Source of the DNA: Bactericera cockerelli | Taxonomy: Eukaryota; Arthropoda; Insecta; Hemiptera; Triozidae | Direction of reading: 5' to 3' | DNA length: 64,000 nucleotides | NCBI GenBank assembly: GCA_024516035.1 | Contig: CM044958.1 | Location: 24,277,035-24,341,034, forward strand | Part shown: piece after piece, positions 32,320-44,200 of the stretch | Numbering within the stretch: the stretch's first letter is position 1 | Layout of the letters: every line of letters starts with the position of its first letter | Notes under the pieces: model-generated | Databases searched by the model: none | What the model was told of the DNA's origin: nothing | Seen by the model: only the letters and a program-made list of their open reading frames with translations | Made by a program: the position numbers and the translations under genes

Positions 32320-33153
32320 CAGGGTGTAACAGACTTGATGTAAAATCTCTTAAGGGGTGGTAGTACAGATCATTTCCAACCATGAATATTCTATAACACT
32401 TTTGATTTAACTTGGTGGTTCTCGAGATATTATTTTTTTGAATTATTTTTACAAGTCCCCTGCCGCTCGACAAAGAATAGCATCTAACTCCATAAATACA
32501 GTAGATGAGGCAATAAATTTAACTTTTTCCATATGATAATAAAATTTCACTATTATTTAGAGTCTACTGAGGCTAACCTTTTGGGCCGTTGGAAAATAAA
32601 TGGCAACTATAATTTGTCAAATTGAAGAAAAAAATTAGTTCCCTAGGTAAAAGTAGGATGGTACTGACTGACTTTTTTTTTTTAATTTCTCTTGGTTTCA
32701 ATAAAAAATGAAAACTTTATATCAAGTGTGTCATATTTTCTGAAAGATAAGACTTCAAGCAAGTTTTTACATAAATGAAACCAATACTTTATGTGGACAG
32801 TATTTTGAGAAAATGGCGGCTGAAATTTCAGGTGGAATTCATGTTTGCGATAAATTTTCCGCTGCTGCTGATTTTTTTTCAGTACGTGTGCATTTTTTAA
32901 GAATAAATCTAGTCTAAATAATAGTGAAATTTTGTTATCTTATGGAAAAAGTTAAATTTATTGTCTCATCTACTGTATTTATGGAATTAGATGCCATTCT
33001 TTGTCGAGCGGCAGGGGACTTGTAAAAATAATTCAAAAAAATAATATCTCGAGAACCACCAAGTTAAATCAAAAGTGTTATAGAGTATATATGGTTCGAA
33101 ATGATCTGTACTACCACCCCTTAGAGATTTTACATCAAGTCTGTTACACCCTG
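32320..33153. mobile_element. 834-bp foldback element, CAGGGTGTAACAGAC ends
   Basis: Starts CAGGGTGTAACAGACTTGAT and ends with its complement, flanked by TA. The inverted arms extend about 240 bp (CCGCTCGACAAAGAATAGCA against its complement near 33000; AACTTTTTCCATATGATAA against 32940). The centre (about 32560-32880) is unrelated. No open frame of note. Confidence 0.88.
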
Positions 33154-34076
33154 TATATAAAAAAAATTGAAATCGGAGCAAAAAAAAAAATATATATTTT
33201 TTTTACAAAAACGAACACAATCCTTCCGATTTTAATATTATTAGAACGTTATCGGAAGTTATAATACTAAACATAGGTAGGTACGTGAGTCTAAACTTCT
33301 GAAAGTTCGAACATGGTATACCAAAAGTATAAAAACAAGTTTGTTTGAATTTGCGGTTTTGCGATCCCCAAAATATGTTTCGACGTAACGTTTAACATCG
33401 AAAATTCATTATAGGTACCTATACATAGTAGCTATGTACCTACTATTCGATATTAGATATTAGGAAGAAAGAAAATGGAACTTTGGAATCACCTTGTAGT
33501 TCCACACAACCGTACTGGCAGCGCGCTCTGTCGCATCTAACTTAAACTTATTACAAACACTCAACCTGCTACAGTACAATCACTCAGCTCTAAAACAATT
33601 TTTTAATAAGCTACTTTTGCATCGAACGAGAATATTCCTTCACATTAAAAACAATAATTATAAGTAAATTGCTACTTATTAAATTCTTGGAAACTCATGA
33701 ACGTGAAAAGAAAAATCTGAGGAATGACAATCTATTAATCAGACTATTCAGACCAACTATAGTGAACAGTTGAACACTGAGGAAACAGAGATACCTATAC
33801 CCTATAATTGCCTACTTCCGAGAAATTTCTAATATCAGAAATCCAAAGTATTGTGTTCGTTTTTGTAAAAATAATAATTTTTTTTGTTCCGATTTCAATT
33901 TTTTTATACATATAATCTTATCATACAGTTGACGCCAACAACAGCAAAAATCCTTGACGGCAACGAAGTACCAGGTTTCAGGTAATAGGAGAGAAAAGTA
34001 TGAGCTGGGACACCAAATGTTGCCAAGTTTGTGTTTTCTTTATTTTCAGCCAATTAAAAAAAAAAAAGATCCAGCT

Positions 34077-34255
34077 TCGTTGGCGCCTTGCATCGGTTCT
34101 CGTATGATCACCGAAGTTAAGTAACGTCCAGTGAGGTGAAGACTTCGTGATGCTGGCAATCCGGGCCAACCCAGGCTGGGTGAGGTTAATGTGGGTAGAA
34201 GGTTTGTGAATTTCCTGCGTATGGAGTTGAAAGCGAAGTTAAAACCAAATTAAAA
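34077..34255 (+). mobile_element. diverged 5S-derived SINE with internal deletions
   Basis: The 5S-like head is recognisable (CATCGGTTCTCGTATGATCA, then CCGAAGTTAAGTAACGTCCA), followed by AGACTTCGTGATGCTGGC and the SINE body (CAGGCTGGGTGAGGTTAATG). Parts of the head and of the body are deleted. Notably, CGGTTCTCGTATGATCACCG is closer to true 5S rRNA than the three full-length copies are. Confidence 0.75.
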
Positions 34256-34605
34256 TAATATTATTCTTTTTTGTTAACAATGCACATTTTCCTTTGAACC
34301 CATTATAGACATATTTTTTATAAATAGTTTTCTTTTAAACCCAAGAAAATATATAAAAAAAATAATGTGTGAAAATTTTAAATTATGGAAATAAATGCAT
34401 TGGGGAAATTTAAAACCTATTTTTATTTTCTTTACACGCCATTACAATTTCAGGTTAGGAAAAAAATATCTCACAACTCCATACAGTGCTGCTATTCAAC
34501 CTTGCGGATAAAAATAGAACTATTTCAATGGTGAGTAACGATACACTCGCTCGTCGCTTGTTTATGCATCTAAATAATACTATTTCTTCTCAGCAAATCA
34601 AGTCT

Positions 34606-34678
34606 GGTTCCGTGGTGTAGTGGTTATCACGTCTGCTTTACACGCAGAAGGTCGCCAGTTCGATCCTGGCCGGAATCA
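34606..34678 (+). tRNA. tRNA-Val (anticodon UAC)
   Basis: A 73-nt tRNA with a complete cloverleaf. Acceptor arm GGTTCCG pairs with CGGAATC, with discriminator A. The D arm is GTGTAGTGGTTATCAC. The anticodon stem TCTGC/GCAGA encloses loop TTTACAC, so the anticodon is TAC. The T arm is GCCAG-TTCGATC-CTGGC. A TTTTT terminator for RNA polymerase III follows at 34681-34685. Box A and box B are intact, and no CCA is encoded, as usual in eukaryotes. It is not followed by SINE body sequence, so I read it as a genuine gene. Confidence 0.93.
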
Positions 34679-34680
34679 CA

Positions 34681-34685
34681 TTTTT
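34681..34685 (+). terminator. Pol III terminator of tRNA-Val
   Basis: A run of five T shortly after the mature 3' end of the tRNA. Confidence 0.75.
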
Positions 34686-35087
34686 AGCGACAGAATGTGA
34701 AAAAAATGTTTCTTTCGTGTTTTGTGCTGTGATAAAATGGTATGCAACATTTTTCTTTATCTTCAACACAAAATAGTTTTCATAGATGAAAATGTAGGGC
34801 AATTATTGGATACATTACACCCAGCACCTACTAGAATAGAATACACATGCAATAAATTTTGGTAAATATGTGAGGTAGAGGGAAGCATAGAGGAAACTAT
34901 CAGTGAATAGGCCTATTATTCTTTTGGATTTAAAAAAATTCCAGGTTAGGTTTCTTCCAAATATTTCCAATTTATTCCAAGGTCAACTACAACACATTCG
35001 TGAAAGAAAAATGCGTTTCGGTACTTTTAAATATAAACCTATAAACGACTTAACCTCTAACGGCTTTGCAGGATGCCTGAAAGTTAC

Positions 35088-35243
35088 CTTTAGGGCTAAG
35101 CATGAGATCTCCCAAGTAGAATGGTCCCTGGCGCGTCACTATTTCATGGACGATGATGGCGAATGAGTACACATCCCCCTTCTGTGTGCCTTCTGGAGGT
35201 ATGCTTCTCAGTCTCAGTAGCTCCGGAGCAGTCCAGAGATATT
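35088..35243 (-). CDS. receptor guanylyl cyclase exon: kinase-homology C lobe
   Basis: A 156-nt exon encoding [20 protein letters not shown], then [20 protein letters not shown] and [21 protein letters not shown] and [13 protein letters not shown] are family hallmarks. Donor GTAACT at 35087. The next exon (end of the C lobe, dimerisation helix, cyclase) was not located further left. Confidence 0.9.
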
Positions 35244-38200
35244 CTGAAATCATGGAGGAAATGTTCAGTATAAAATTTATGTATCATTCTCTATTGTTTG
35301 AATATAACTTGTAAATTTTCAACAAGATTCTTTGAATAGAACCTAAAACTATCACATGTAAAGGGATACACACTGCACTTAGGGTTTCATTAAATATGTA
35401 GGACTAACAAGAGCTAGTCACTTATCTATGGCTGATCAGTCACAGCATTAGACAGCAGTCCAAAGGAGGAAATTTAAAAGTACTTATTTTCATTCAATAA
35501 ACACCTCTGCTGGTTTCGTGGTCAAGGCGTTTCTCTGGTTTACATGCTAGCACATGAGGTATTCCTGAGTTCGAATTCTAATCAATACAGGTATTTATTT
35601 TTGTTAATTTAAAAATGGCCACAAGTGATCAGATAACCAACAAAAACCGTCGAGGTAAACGGACCTGTAATTTTATCGTCCCAAATAAGTTAAAAATGTT
35701 CATTAATAATATTACTTTACTAAAACTTTAAAGCATCCCTTAGGACCTGTCCCTTAAGATAGAACGATTACGGATATGTATGTAAAACTTTAATCGTATG
35801 CTGACTTGCTGACGAGGGATTATTTTATGGAAGACAACCGAAAGCTTACTTCTCCAGAAAGCGTAGGAGTTGCTGTTCTCTGATATGTCGTCGTACTCCC
35901 TGAGGGAGCGGAGTCCGAAGTCTGCTATCTTAAGTACAAACCGGCTGTCCACCACACAGTTGGACGATTTGAGCGCACCGTGAGATTTGATTTCACTGCT
36001 GTGAAGATAGCTCATACCCTGGAACCAGACCAAATGATGACGTCATTACAATTACATTTCATATGTGCCTTAAGACTAAGGGACGAATTATGAAACAGGC
36101 TTAGATTTAATCTCAGCGCACACTATACCTTAACACTTTCAGCCGATCACAATGGACTAAAGTCCCACTATAGGACGTGTTACGGGATAGTGTTCACTAA
36201 GTTAAATTCTACCCCTGGTACATATTTCGTTCCTAACATTTCAGTTATATTTAATAAATGACGGAAGTGATTGATTTGATTCTATACGAGAGGTGGTATT
36301 AACTTGATAAAGTATAAATTTCTGTTTCTACTGATATATACTGATGTCATGCATGAGATTGTTCTTGAACATGGGCTCCAGCTTTTACCTTGACAATTTC
36401 ATGCATGAGACTGTTTTTGAACATGGGCTCCAGCTTTTACCTTGACAATGTCATGCATGAGACTGTTCTTGAACATGGGCTCCAGCTTTTACCTTGACAA
36501 TGTCATGCATGAGACTGTTCTTGAACATGGGCTTCAGCTTTTACCTTGACAATGTCATGCATGAGACTGTTCTTGAACATGGGCTTCAGCTTTTACCTTG
36601 ACAATGTCATGCATGAGACTGTTCTTGAACATGGGCTCCAGCTTGAACTGCTCGTTCTCCAGAATGTCTTGGAGACTCCCCTTGGGGCAGTACTCGGTGA
36701 GGAGGCAGCAGTGGGGCGGGTCTAGACACGCCCCTATGAACTTGACCAGGTGGTCGTGGTGCAGGTCTTTGAGCTGCAAACAAAAACAAAAACAATTAAT
36801 TATTTTTTTAGTAGTCATAGAACTATTTCTAGGGATAGCCTCTGTCTGTACCTGTACTTCGGAAAAGAGATATAGAGAACGGACAGAACAGAACAAAATA
36901 TGTACGCGTGTGTAAAAGGAGAAAGAAAACTGGGTGAAGTGGCTAGTGACATTCACCCGTTCAAAATCCTACCTTCCCAAAAATAAACAGCTGAGCTCTC
37001 TCATCATTTATTAATGATGAAAGAGTTCTACATTCACCTCTCTTCCAGCAAATTTTAGAGTTTTATTAATTTATTCTCAGTTTGGAAATTTTCGCAAATT
37101 CGAATTTTATAAACCTACCTATTTAAATTTTATATTTAAATCACTTCTTATGTCCAACTTACCCTTTTCAATTCTAACAGTAGAGGTCGAGTGAGATCAA
37201 TTCTTGACTTCTTCAAATTTTTAATGGCTACTTTGTTACCCTGAAAACAAAGAATAAAATTTTATTATTATTGACAGTAGTATAAATTATTTGTGATGAA
37301 GCTAGAGCCTCTTTATATTTACAGCTTAGAGCCTCCAATACTTATCTAAATTCTTTATAATATTTTCTTTTTTTTTGGTTATGCCACCACTGATCGATAT
37401 GTGGTTAGATATAGTAAAATTTTCAATAACTCATTTTGAGTAATTATAGGAGTACAGAATAATTTTTTTTTCGAACCAGCCGGCACTCAAACGTTGCTTG
37501 AACTACATGCAAGCAGAGTGAGCTACCCCCTCACCACCACGTGACTGCTACCAGTGGGAGGAAGTGTCTTGATATCTTTTAAACACTCTTCCCATATTTA
37601 GTTGATAAGAACAACAGACTCGAGAAGTAAATGATTTAAGTTACCTCTACCGTCTCTAGAAAATTTACCTTATAGAAAGCGGTAGGAACAAACACCTGTC
37701 GGCCCACATCGTACAGACTCATAGCATCCTCCGATATGACGGTCTGGAAGTAAAACAAAACAGAAATAATTAGAAAGAAAAGATCCTGTAATGTATACAA
37801 AGGTCAAATCTAACCAAGTGCTGACGATAGGCGAGGTTCATAACCCCCAGTGTTTGAGAGGTCTCAGAAATATCTCTCCATTCTCTTTTCCTAATCTCTC
37901 TTTTCTTTTCTCCTCTCCAATCTCACCCCTCATTCCTACCCACACAAAGCCACCATTACTAAGATCATCTTTCTCCTCCCCTCTTATCCTCGCTGCTCCC
38001 TTGACAAATTGGGTAGATTTATGAAAGCCCATTCTCTTTAATTACGCTCGTCTTGTACTTTTTACTTTCTTTTCTTAGACCTTCTCCTCCCATCCAGACT
38101 CATTACTTAGCCTACGGCCTGTTATCAGAGAGAACAACAACAGCCTACAGCCACCTATTAACAGAATTAAAAAGAGATGGAAGAGTCATTTATCTGTCTC

Positions 38201-41200
38201 CTAAAATTCTCAGACTAGACGAAGGAAAGGGGAAGAAACAACTTGTAGCAGAAGGTAGAGGAAAATACTCAACCTAAAAGAAGTGTAGAAGAAAATACTA
38301 AACCTACTAGAAGCGTGGGGAAAATACTCAACCTACTAGAAGGGTAGAAGAAAATACTAAACCTAAAATAAGGGTAGGAGAAAGTACTCAACCTAATAGA
38401 AGGGTAGGCGAAACATAAAATAAGGGTAAGAGAAAGTACTCAACCTAAAAGAAGGGTAGGAGAAAATAATAAACCTGAAAGAAGGATAGGGAAAAACTAT
38501 ACAGAGAGTTAGCTTAATTTGAATAGAAATTGCATCCCTAACATGGGGGTTTTGTCAAGTGTTACTGTTTTTTTGTTTTTTTAATGAGCGGTATTTTAGG
38601 CTAATGAGCTTTCTTGTTATCCTTTCATATTCTTTTTTATGTTTTTTATTTCATAACATTGGAAAAAAGAAACACTTTTACTAGGCACAACAGGTAAGGA
38701 AAGCATTTTCCCTTTAATATTACCTGCATTATATTACTCTCATAAAATTTACTCAGAGATTTTAATATTTCATAAATAACCATATGTACTTTTATATCAG
38801 AGCAAATAAATAACTATCTGGTACATGTACCAACAATTAACTTGTGGACCTGGCCCTACTATTAGACTTTATGGTACAAAAACTCGAGTTCTCTGAGCTC
38901 CCATCTGACGAGGCTGAAGTGTCTGGAGCTTAGAGAGCCGAAGTTTTTGTACAATATTTCTCACTTAGGAATTAATACCTGTAAGTATATTCACTGACAT
39001 GACGTACATATATACGTGAAGTTGCTGTTTTTCAAATACATAGATATTATGTAAATTGAATACATCATCTTGCAAATTAAAATAGATATGTATAACTATT
39101 TTTGTAATTTAAAATTTCCCTAGATTTTGTTCAGATAATAAAACAAAAACAAAAAAAAAAGCATGGGGATTTTTTTAGTGGTTGTTAGAATATTAGGTAG
39201 TTGTTAGAATATTAGTTTAGTGACACAGCACGTCTGTCCCGGTAGCTCAGTGGTAAAGGCAGCACTCGGTGAATCCAGATAATCCAGAGGTCGTTGGTTC
39301 GAAACCCAGCCGGGACATGACAAGTTATCCTTCCATTTGGGATTTTTACCACATAATAATATGTCTTGGGCTTACTGGTGGAATAATGGGACTTAAATAG
39401 TCTTATTCGGGCAGTATAAATAAGGTGATATTATTATTATTATCCTTTGCTTGCTTACCAGTTGACTGTTGCGCCTGTGCAGGCTGTGGAAGCTGCCTCG
39501 CAGTTTCCCCTCTAGCATGGAGGCGGGGCTGATGTCCCTCCACTGAACCTTCCACGTCATGCTGGCTATCTCCGCCTCCAACTTGTAATGCCTGGAGGAG
39601 AGAAAAGGAAGGGGTTATGATTTCCTGGATCTCATTACAGTCAAACCTCGATATAAGAAATTGATTTCCAGGTCAAATTTGCCTCTGTAGTATAAGGGAA
39701 AATAACCTCTTTACAAAAGAAATCTGGATATGAGAGAAAAAAATCTGGTCCTCGAGTTCTTCTATATCCAGGTTCGGCTGCACATATTATTATACAGTAC
39801 ATTATAAGAGAACGTAAGGGACCAGAAATATTTTTTCTTACGAGTATATCCATGTTTCTCTTTTCCCAGAGAGGTAAATTTGTCTTAAAATTTGTTCTCT
39901 TATAACCAGGTTTGACTGTATCTCGAACTTCAGCAATTTAACCATCCGAATTTCAAAATTAAATATATTTATGGGACGGTAATTTTTAGGATTGGTTTTT
40001 TTTTTTTTTTGTAAATTGAATAGATTTTTGTTAATTTGAAATTTTGGGGATAATATCCTGTTTTTATAATAATGTTATAAATATGTAGTAGTGGTGTTAG
40101 TATATTATGATAACATTGTTTTTGATTTGAAAAAGTTCATAATATATTTTTTTACAATAATGAGCATGGAAGGTTTGCTAAAACCGGGTAGTCTGCTAAT
40201 ACCGGGTACCACTGTTTCCGACGATACTGATAATGCCATCTATGAACTGATTACAGAAACTAAAATTTCTTCCTAGCAGAGCGTAAATTTTGTAAAAAAA
40301 ACCAATTTCATTTCGAGCCATTTCGCTCTGATTTGAGGTTCTAGTTTTGCTCGTGTTATTTCCTTATTTTCGAGCCCACAGTTATCGAGTGACTTTTAAC
40401 GGCTATTTGTGCTGAAAATTCATGGTAAGTGTGTAAAGCTGTTACTTAAAAAGTCTTATTTCATATCATAATTAAATCTTTTTAATATCGTTTTGCATGT
40501 CTTGGTTATTCAATATTTTTTACAGAAAGTCATGAGTCTGTTCATACCGGGTACTTTGGGGTTGATAAAACCGGGTACAGATTTTCAGGTACCCGATTTG
40601 AGCAGCCTATTTTTTCCTTAGTGTTGTGTGTATTTTTATGTGCTTAAATTTTTTCAAGTTGTCTTTGATATGTCTCTCGATATTTTTTCAGAGAAGGCAT
40701 TGAAGGTAAGTAGGTGAGCAAGTAGAGACCTGCTACATATTATTTTTTAATGTCATTCAATTATTTTTCTAATTTTTATGATTTTTTTAGGTGTCACAAT
40801 GTGAAACCCTCCAAGGTATGCTTTTTACTACCTACCTATTCTTTTTTTTTAAACAATTTTCCTAATATTTTGGTACAATTCCTATTCTAGTTATTTTTTA
40901 CAATGTCAAGAAAGATAGTTGTAAGTTTTACCTTTATGAATACCTACAAGTGTGTTTCCTATTTTATTTTTCTAAAATTTATGTTCAAAATTTGTTCCTT
41001 CTTGTTGTTTGCCATTCGAAAAATAATTATTTTTTACATTGAAATTACTTATGCTCATAAATAAATATAAAAAAAATGTTAAAGTTTGTTTCAATAAACA
41101 TCATTGAACTTTTTATCAATGTCTTCTTGTCTTCCATACGAAATATAGGGGTACCCGGTTCTGTCATACCCAGTACCCGGTTCTGAAAGACCGGGTTGAC

Positions 41201-44200
41201 AAAACCGGGTACTTTGACTTTTTTTGAAAAAAATAAATTTAACAAAAAATGGCAATACATAGTGACGTATCGTTTTCAAATTTAGATAGCCAACAAAGTT
41301 GTGAATGTTTTTCACTTTGATTGGCTGAGATGATGATAATGGCTGTTCCGCTAGATGGCCTAGAAAACTAAGTACCCGGTTTTGGGAGACCTTCCCTATA
41401 AATCACCTAAGCTAATAAATAATTACTTCTGTTGTTTGATTAATTTAACTTATATGCCATATACATATCAGTTAAACTAAAATTGGACCCACCCAGATTT
41501 TATTTCATAGTATTTATGTAGTTGTAGCCATTATCTATGTATGATGTGCATGATAGAGCAAGAATATGATATTCGTAGGCAGAACATCATGTTGAAAACA
41601 ATATAAAATCCCTAGAATGTACTTAAATTCCAAGAAACTATTTTATTTTGTAAGATACGAGGCTCAGAAGTGTATCTCATGTTTTCCCTACATATAAGAT
41701 AGCCGTCTCTTAATGGCACTTAAAAAAAAAAAAAACATTTTCAGCCTGTTCAAGATTGATAACTTCTGCCTTCATCCTAGTATATTTTTCTAACACTTGG
41801 AGTACAAGACCGAGTTTTATGTGTATAAAAAAATTGTGACAAAAAGTGCTATGCAATTTTAGTTGAATGAAAAGGGGTCGATATATTTCGTCAGAATCTA
41901 CAACAACTGTGATCATTCAGGTACCGAGCTTTGGTTCTCGAAGTTCTTCTCAAAAATGTCTATTCTGTCTGTACCTTTCTCTAAGATTATATGGAAAACC
42001 TTTTTCTATTACCTTTTCATGGTGAGGTTGTTTGATTATCTTTTTCAAAAACATTATTTAAATTAAAACCAGTTTGATTTTCGCTGGTCTACAAGAGTCA
42101 AGGAGGACTAATCCAAGAAAGCCTCATCGCTTTTATATAGCGTTTTTACATTTTTATTTCAGACAGTGCCTTAATTTGTGATTTTTTTAAAATAAATTTC
42201 TAGTATACCAATTTACAAATAATAATAATAATTTCGAATTAACATGAGCAAACCAGACGAGACTTCTCGTGTAGTGCCAATTTTAAGTGACCTACCTATA
42301 TTGGTGTGTAAACGCACCACAAACTTTATAGGTAATGGTCAATATTGATAAAGTAAGTATATACCGATGTTTAAATTTAATCTACCTAAATATTCTAGCA
42401 CTTAACGTAAAAAAATCGATTTATGTAAGTACATATGTATGTATATTAAAATTATAGATTATTAGTAGGTATTTTAAAAAACAATACATAATTTGGTACT
42501 AATAGCTATCCACAATATTACCTTTAAACTTACCTATAAATAAAAGCTGAAGCTATGAACAGGACAACAACTAAGGAACTAAGAATGACGCTCACAATGG
42601 CATAAGGAACGGCTGAAAAAAAGAGAACATCCAACAATTTATTAAATTAAAACTGACTGGGCATTTTCCCGTTCTTCGAGCTTAGAGTAATAGTGCTTAA
42701 CTGCTTATTCCTTCAATTACCATAACAGGTCGTGGCCCGGGTTTATAGCTGAGATAGGCTGTGGGAATAAGCATTCAAAATATAAAAATATTAGGAAAGC
42801 TGGTATTTCCCTTTCACAAAATCTCAGTGGACAGCATGACTTCATGGTACGGAGAGGCAAAAGCATTTGAGTTGAGAAAAAAAAACTATATTTTCTATAC
42901 TTTACAGGTCATATAAAGTAATAAATACTATTCGTGTATTCTTTTAAAAAAAGTAGACTAGTCGATGTTAGGGGTAGACGATTTAAATAGACAAAAGTCC
43001 GACACGTACAAGTATCATAGATAGATAAAGGAAAACTATGGGTTGAAAGTTAGTAAATAACTAATCGACAACCCGTACTTTTTAACAGAACTAACAAGTA
43101 AATCAAATAAAGCATGGCCAGGCTTCTAAGATTATTTCCTGTAAAAATAAGCAGATCAACTTTTACTATCTTAGACAATTAACTAAATTTAATAAATTAA
43201 TTTGGGCACATACAAATTGAGATTTCTATTGGACTGTAAATTCAATAATCCAGTGACGCGGATACTTACATTTACACTTTTCATTGTCGAACCCGCAGAT
43301 GGGCGTATCAGGGGGTGGCTTGTCCCTACCGCCCGCCCAGTGTATCCTGCCGAACAGATCCAGGGACTTGCTGACGCCCAGGTAGTGGGCCACAATCTGC
43401 CAACACAAGACATAAGCATATTTTATATCATCATAGGGTGGCGTCATCGTGAACGACGGTAGCCAGACAGTGGAGGAATGACTCAGCACTTCAACCACTG
43501 TCTACAAGGAGGCTAATAATTGAAAAGGGCCCCCAGAACCAAGTCAATGCTGGTCTGCTCCTTGTTTATAGTCCCCCAGCCAGACCTTTTATATACCTAA
43601 TAATAATCAAATCCGTATCAGTATAACAATAATAATATAAAATAATTTATTTGGATATCGTACTTGTTAGAGCAACAAGAATTAGTTTCTTGCTCATTAA
43701 TGTAAAAATGATAGAACAGTCTGACCTTCAAAGATTCTTACAACATGTCATTCTGCTTATTAGTCCTTTACACGGACATATCAACCCCACCCTTATCCGA
43801 GTGGCTTCTTTCCTCAAGTCTACCCATTATTATTATTATAATACCCATTCATCATCATAGGGTGGCGTCATCGATAACGATGGTACCCCCCAATGCGATG
43901 GTAGCCATACCCACATGTACTTACTCATTATTATTGAACATTTTCAACCACGCTATATTAAATAAATGAAGTACAATACAATATCTATAATACAAATACA
44001 TAATCTATTCATAAAAGAAAAGGAAATGAAGTTTGATCAAAGATGATGATATTGCCTTGCCGCCTCGAGCATTTCTCCAGAAAGAAAGTGTGGGTGTAAT
44101 AATATAATGGGTACCTGGGTACATTATTATTCCTTTTCGTTTTTCGCCTGAACAAACATGCGGTCCTAAATCTTTGTGTTTTCACTTCGCCATCAGAATA

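Noticed and set aside
36555..36956. Longer reading of the 36.6-kb exon in both directions
   Set aside because: Extension to the right is intron before a good acceptor at 36774, and to the left it enters the minisatellite and stops; the spliced exon 36597-36773 fits the family and the phases.
39236..39316. Possible functional tRNA gene
   Set aside because: The acceptor stem and boxes A and B are good, but the anticodon arm carries an insertion and the sequence runs into a SINE body present in a second copy.
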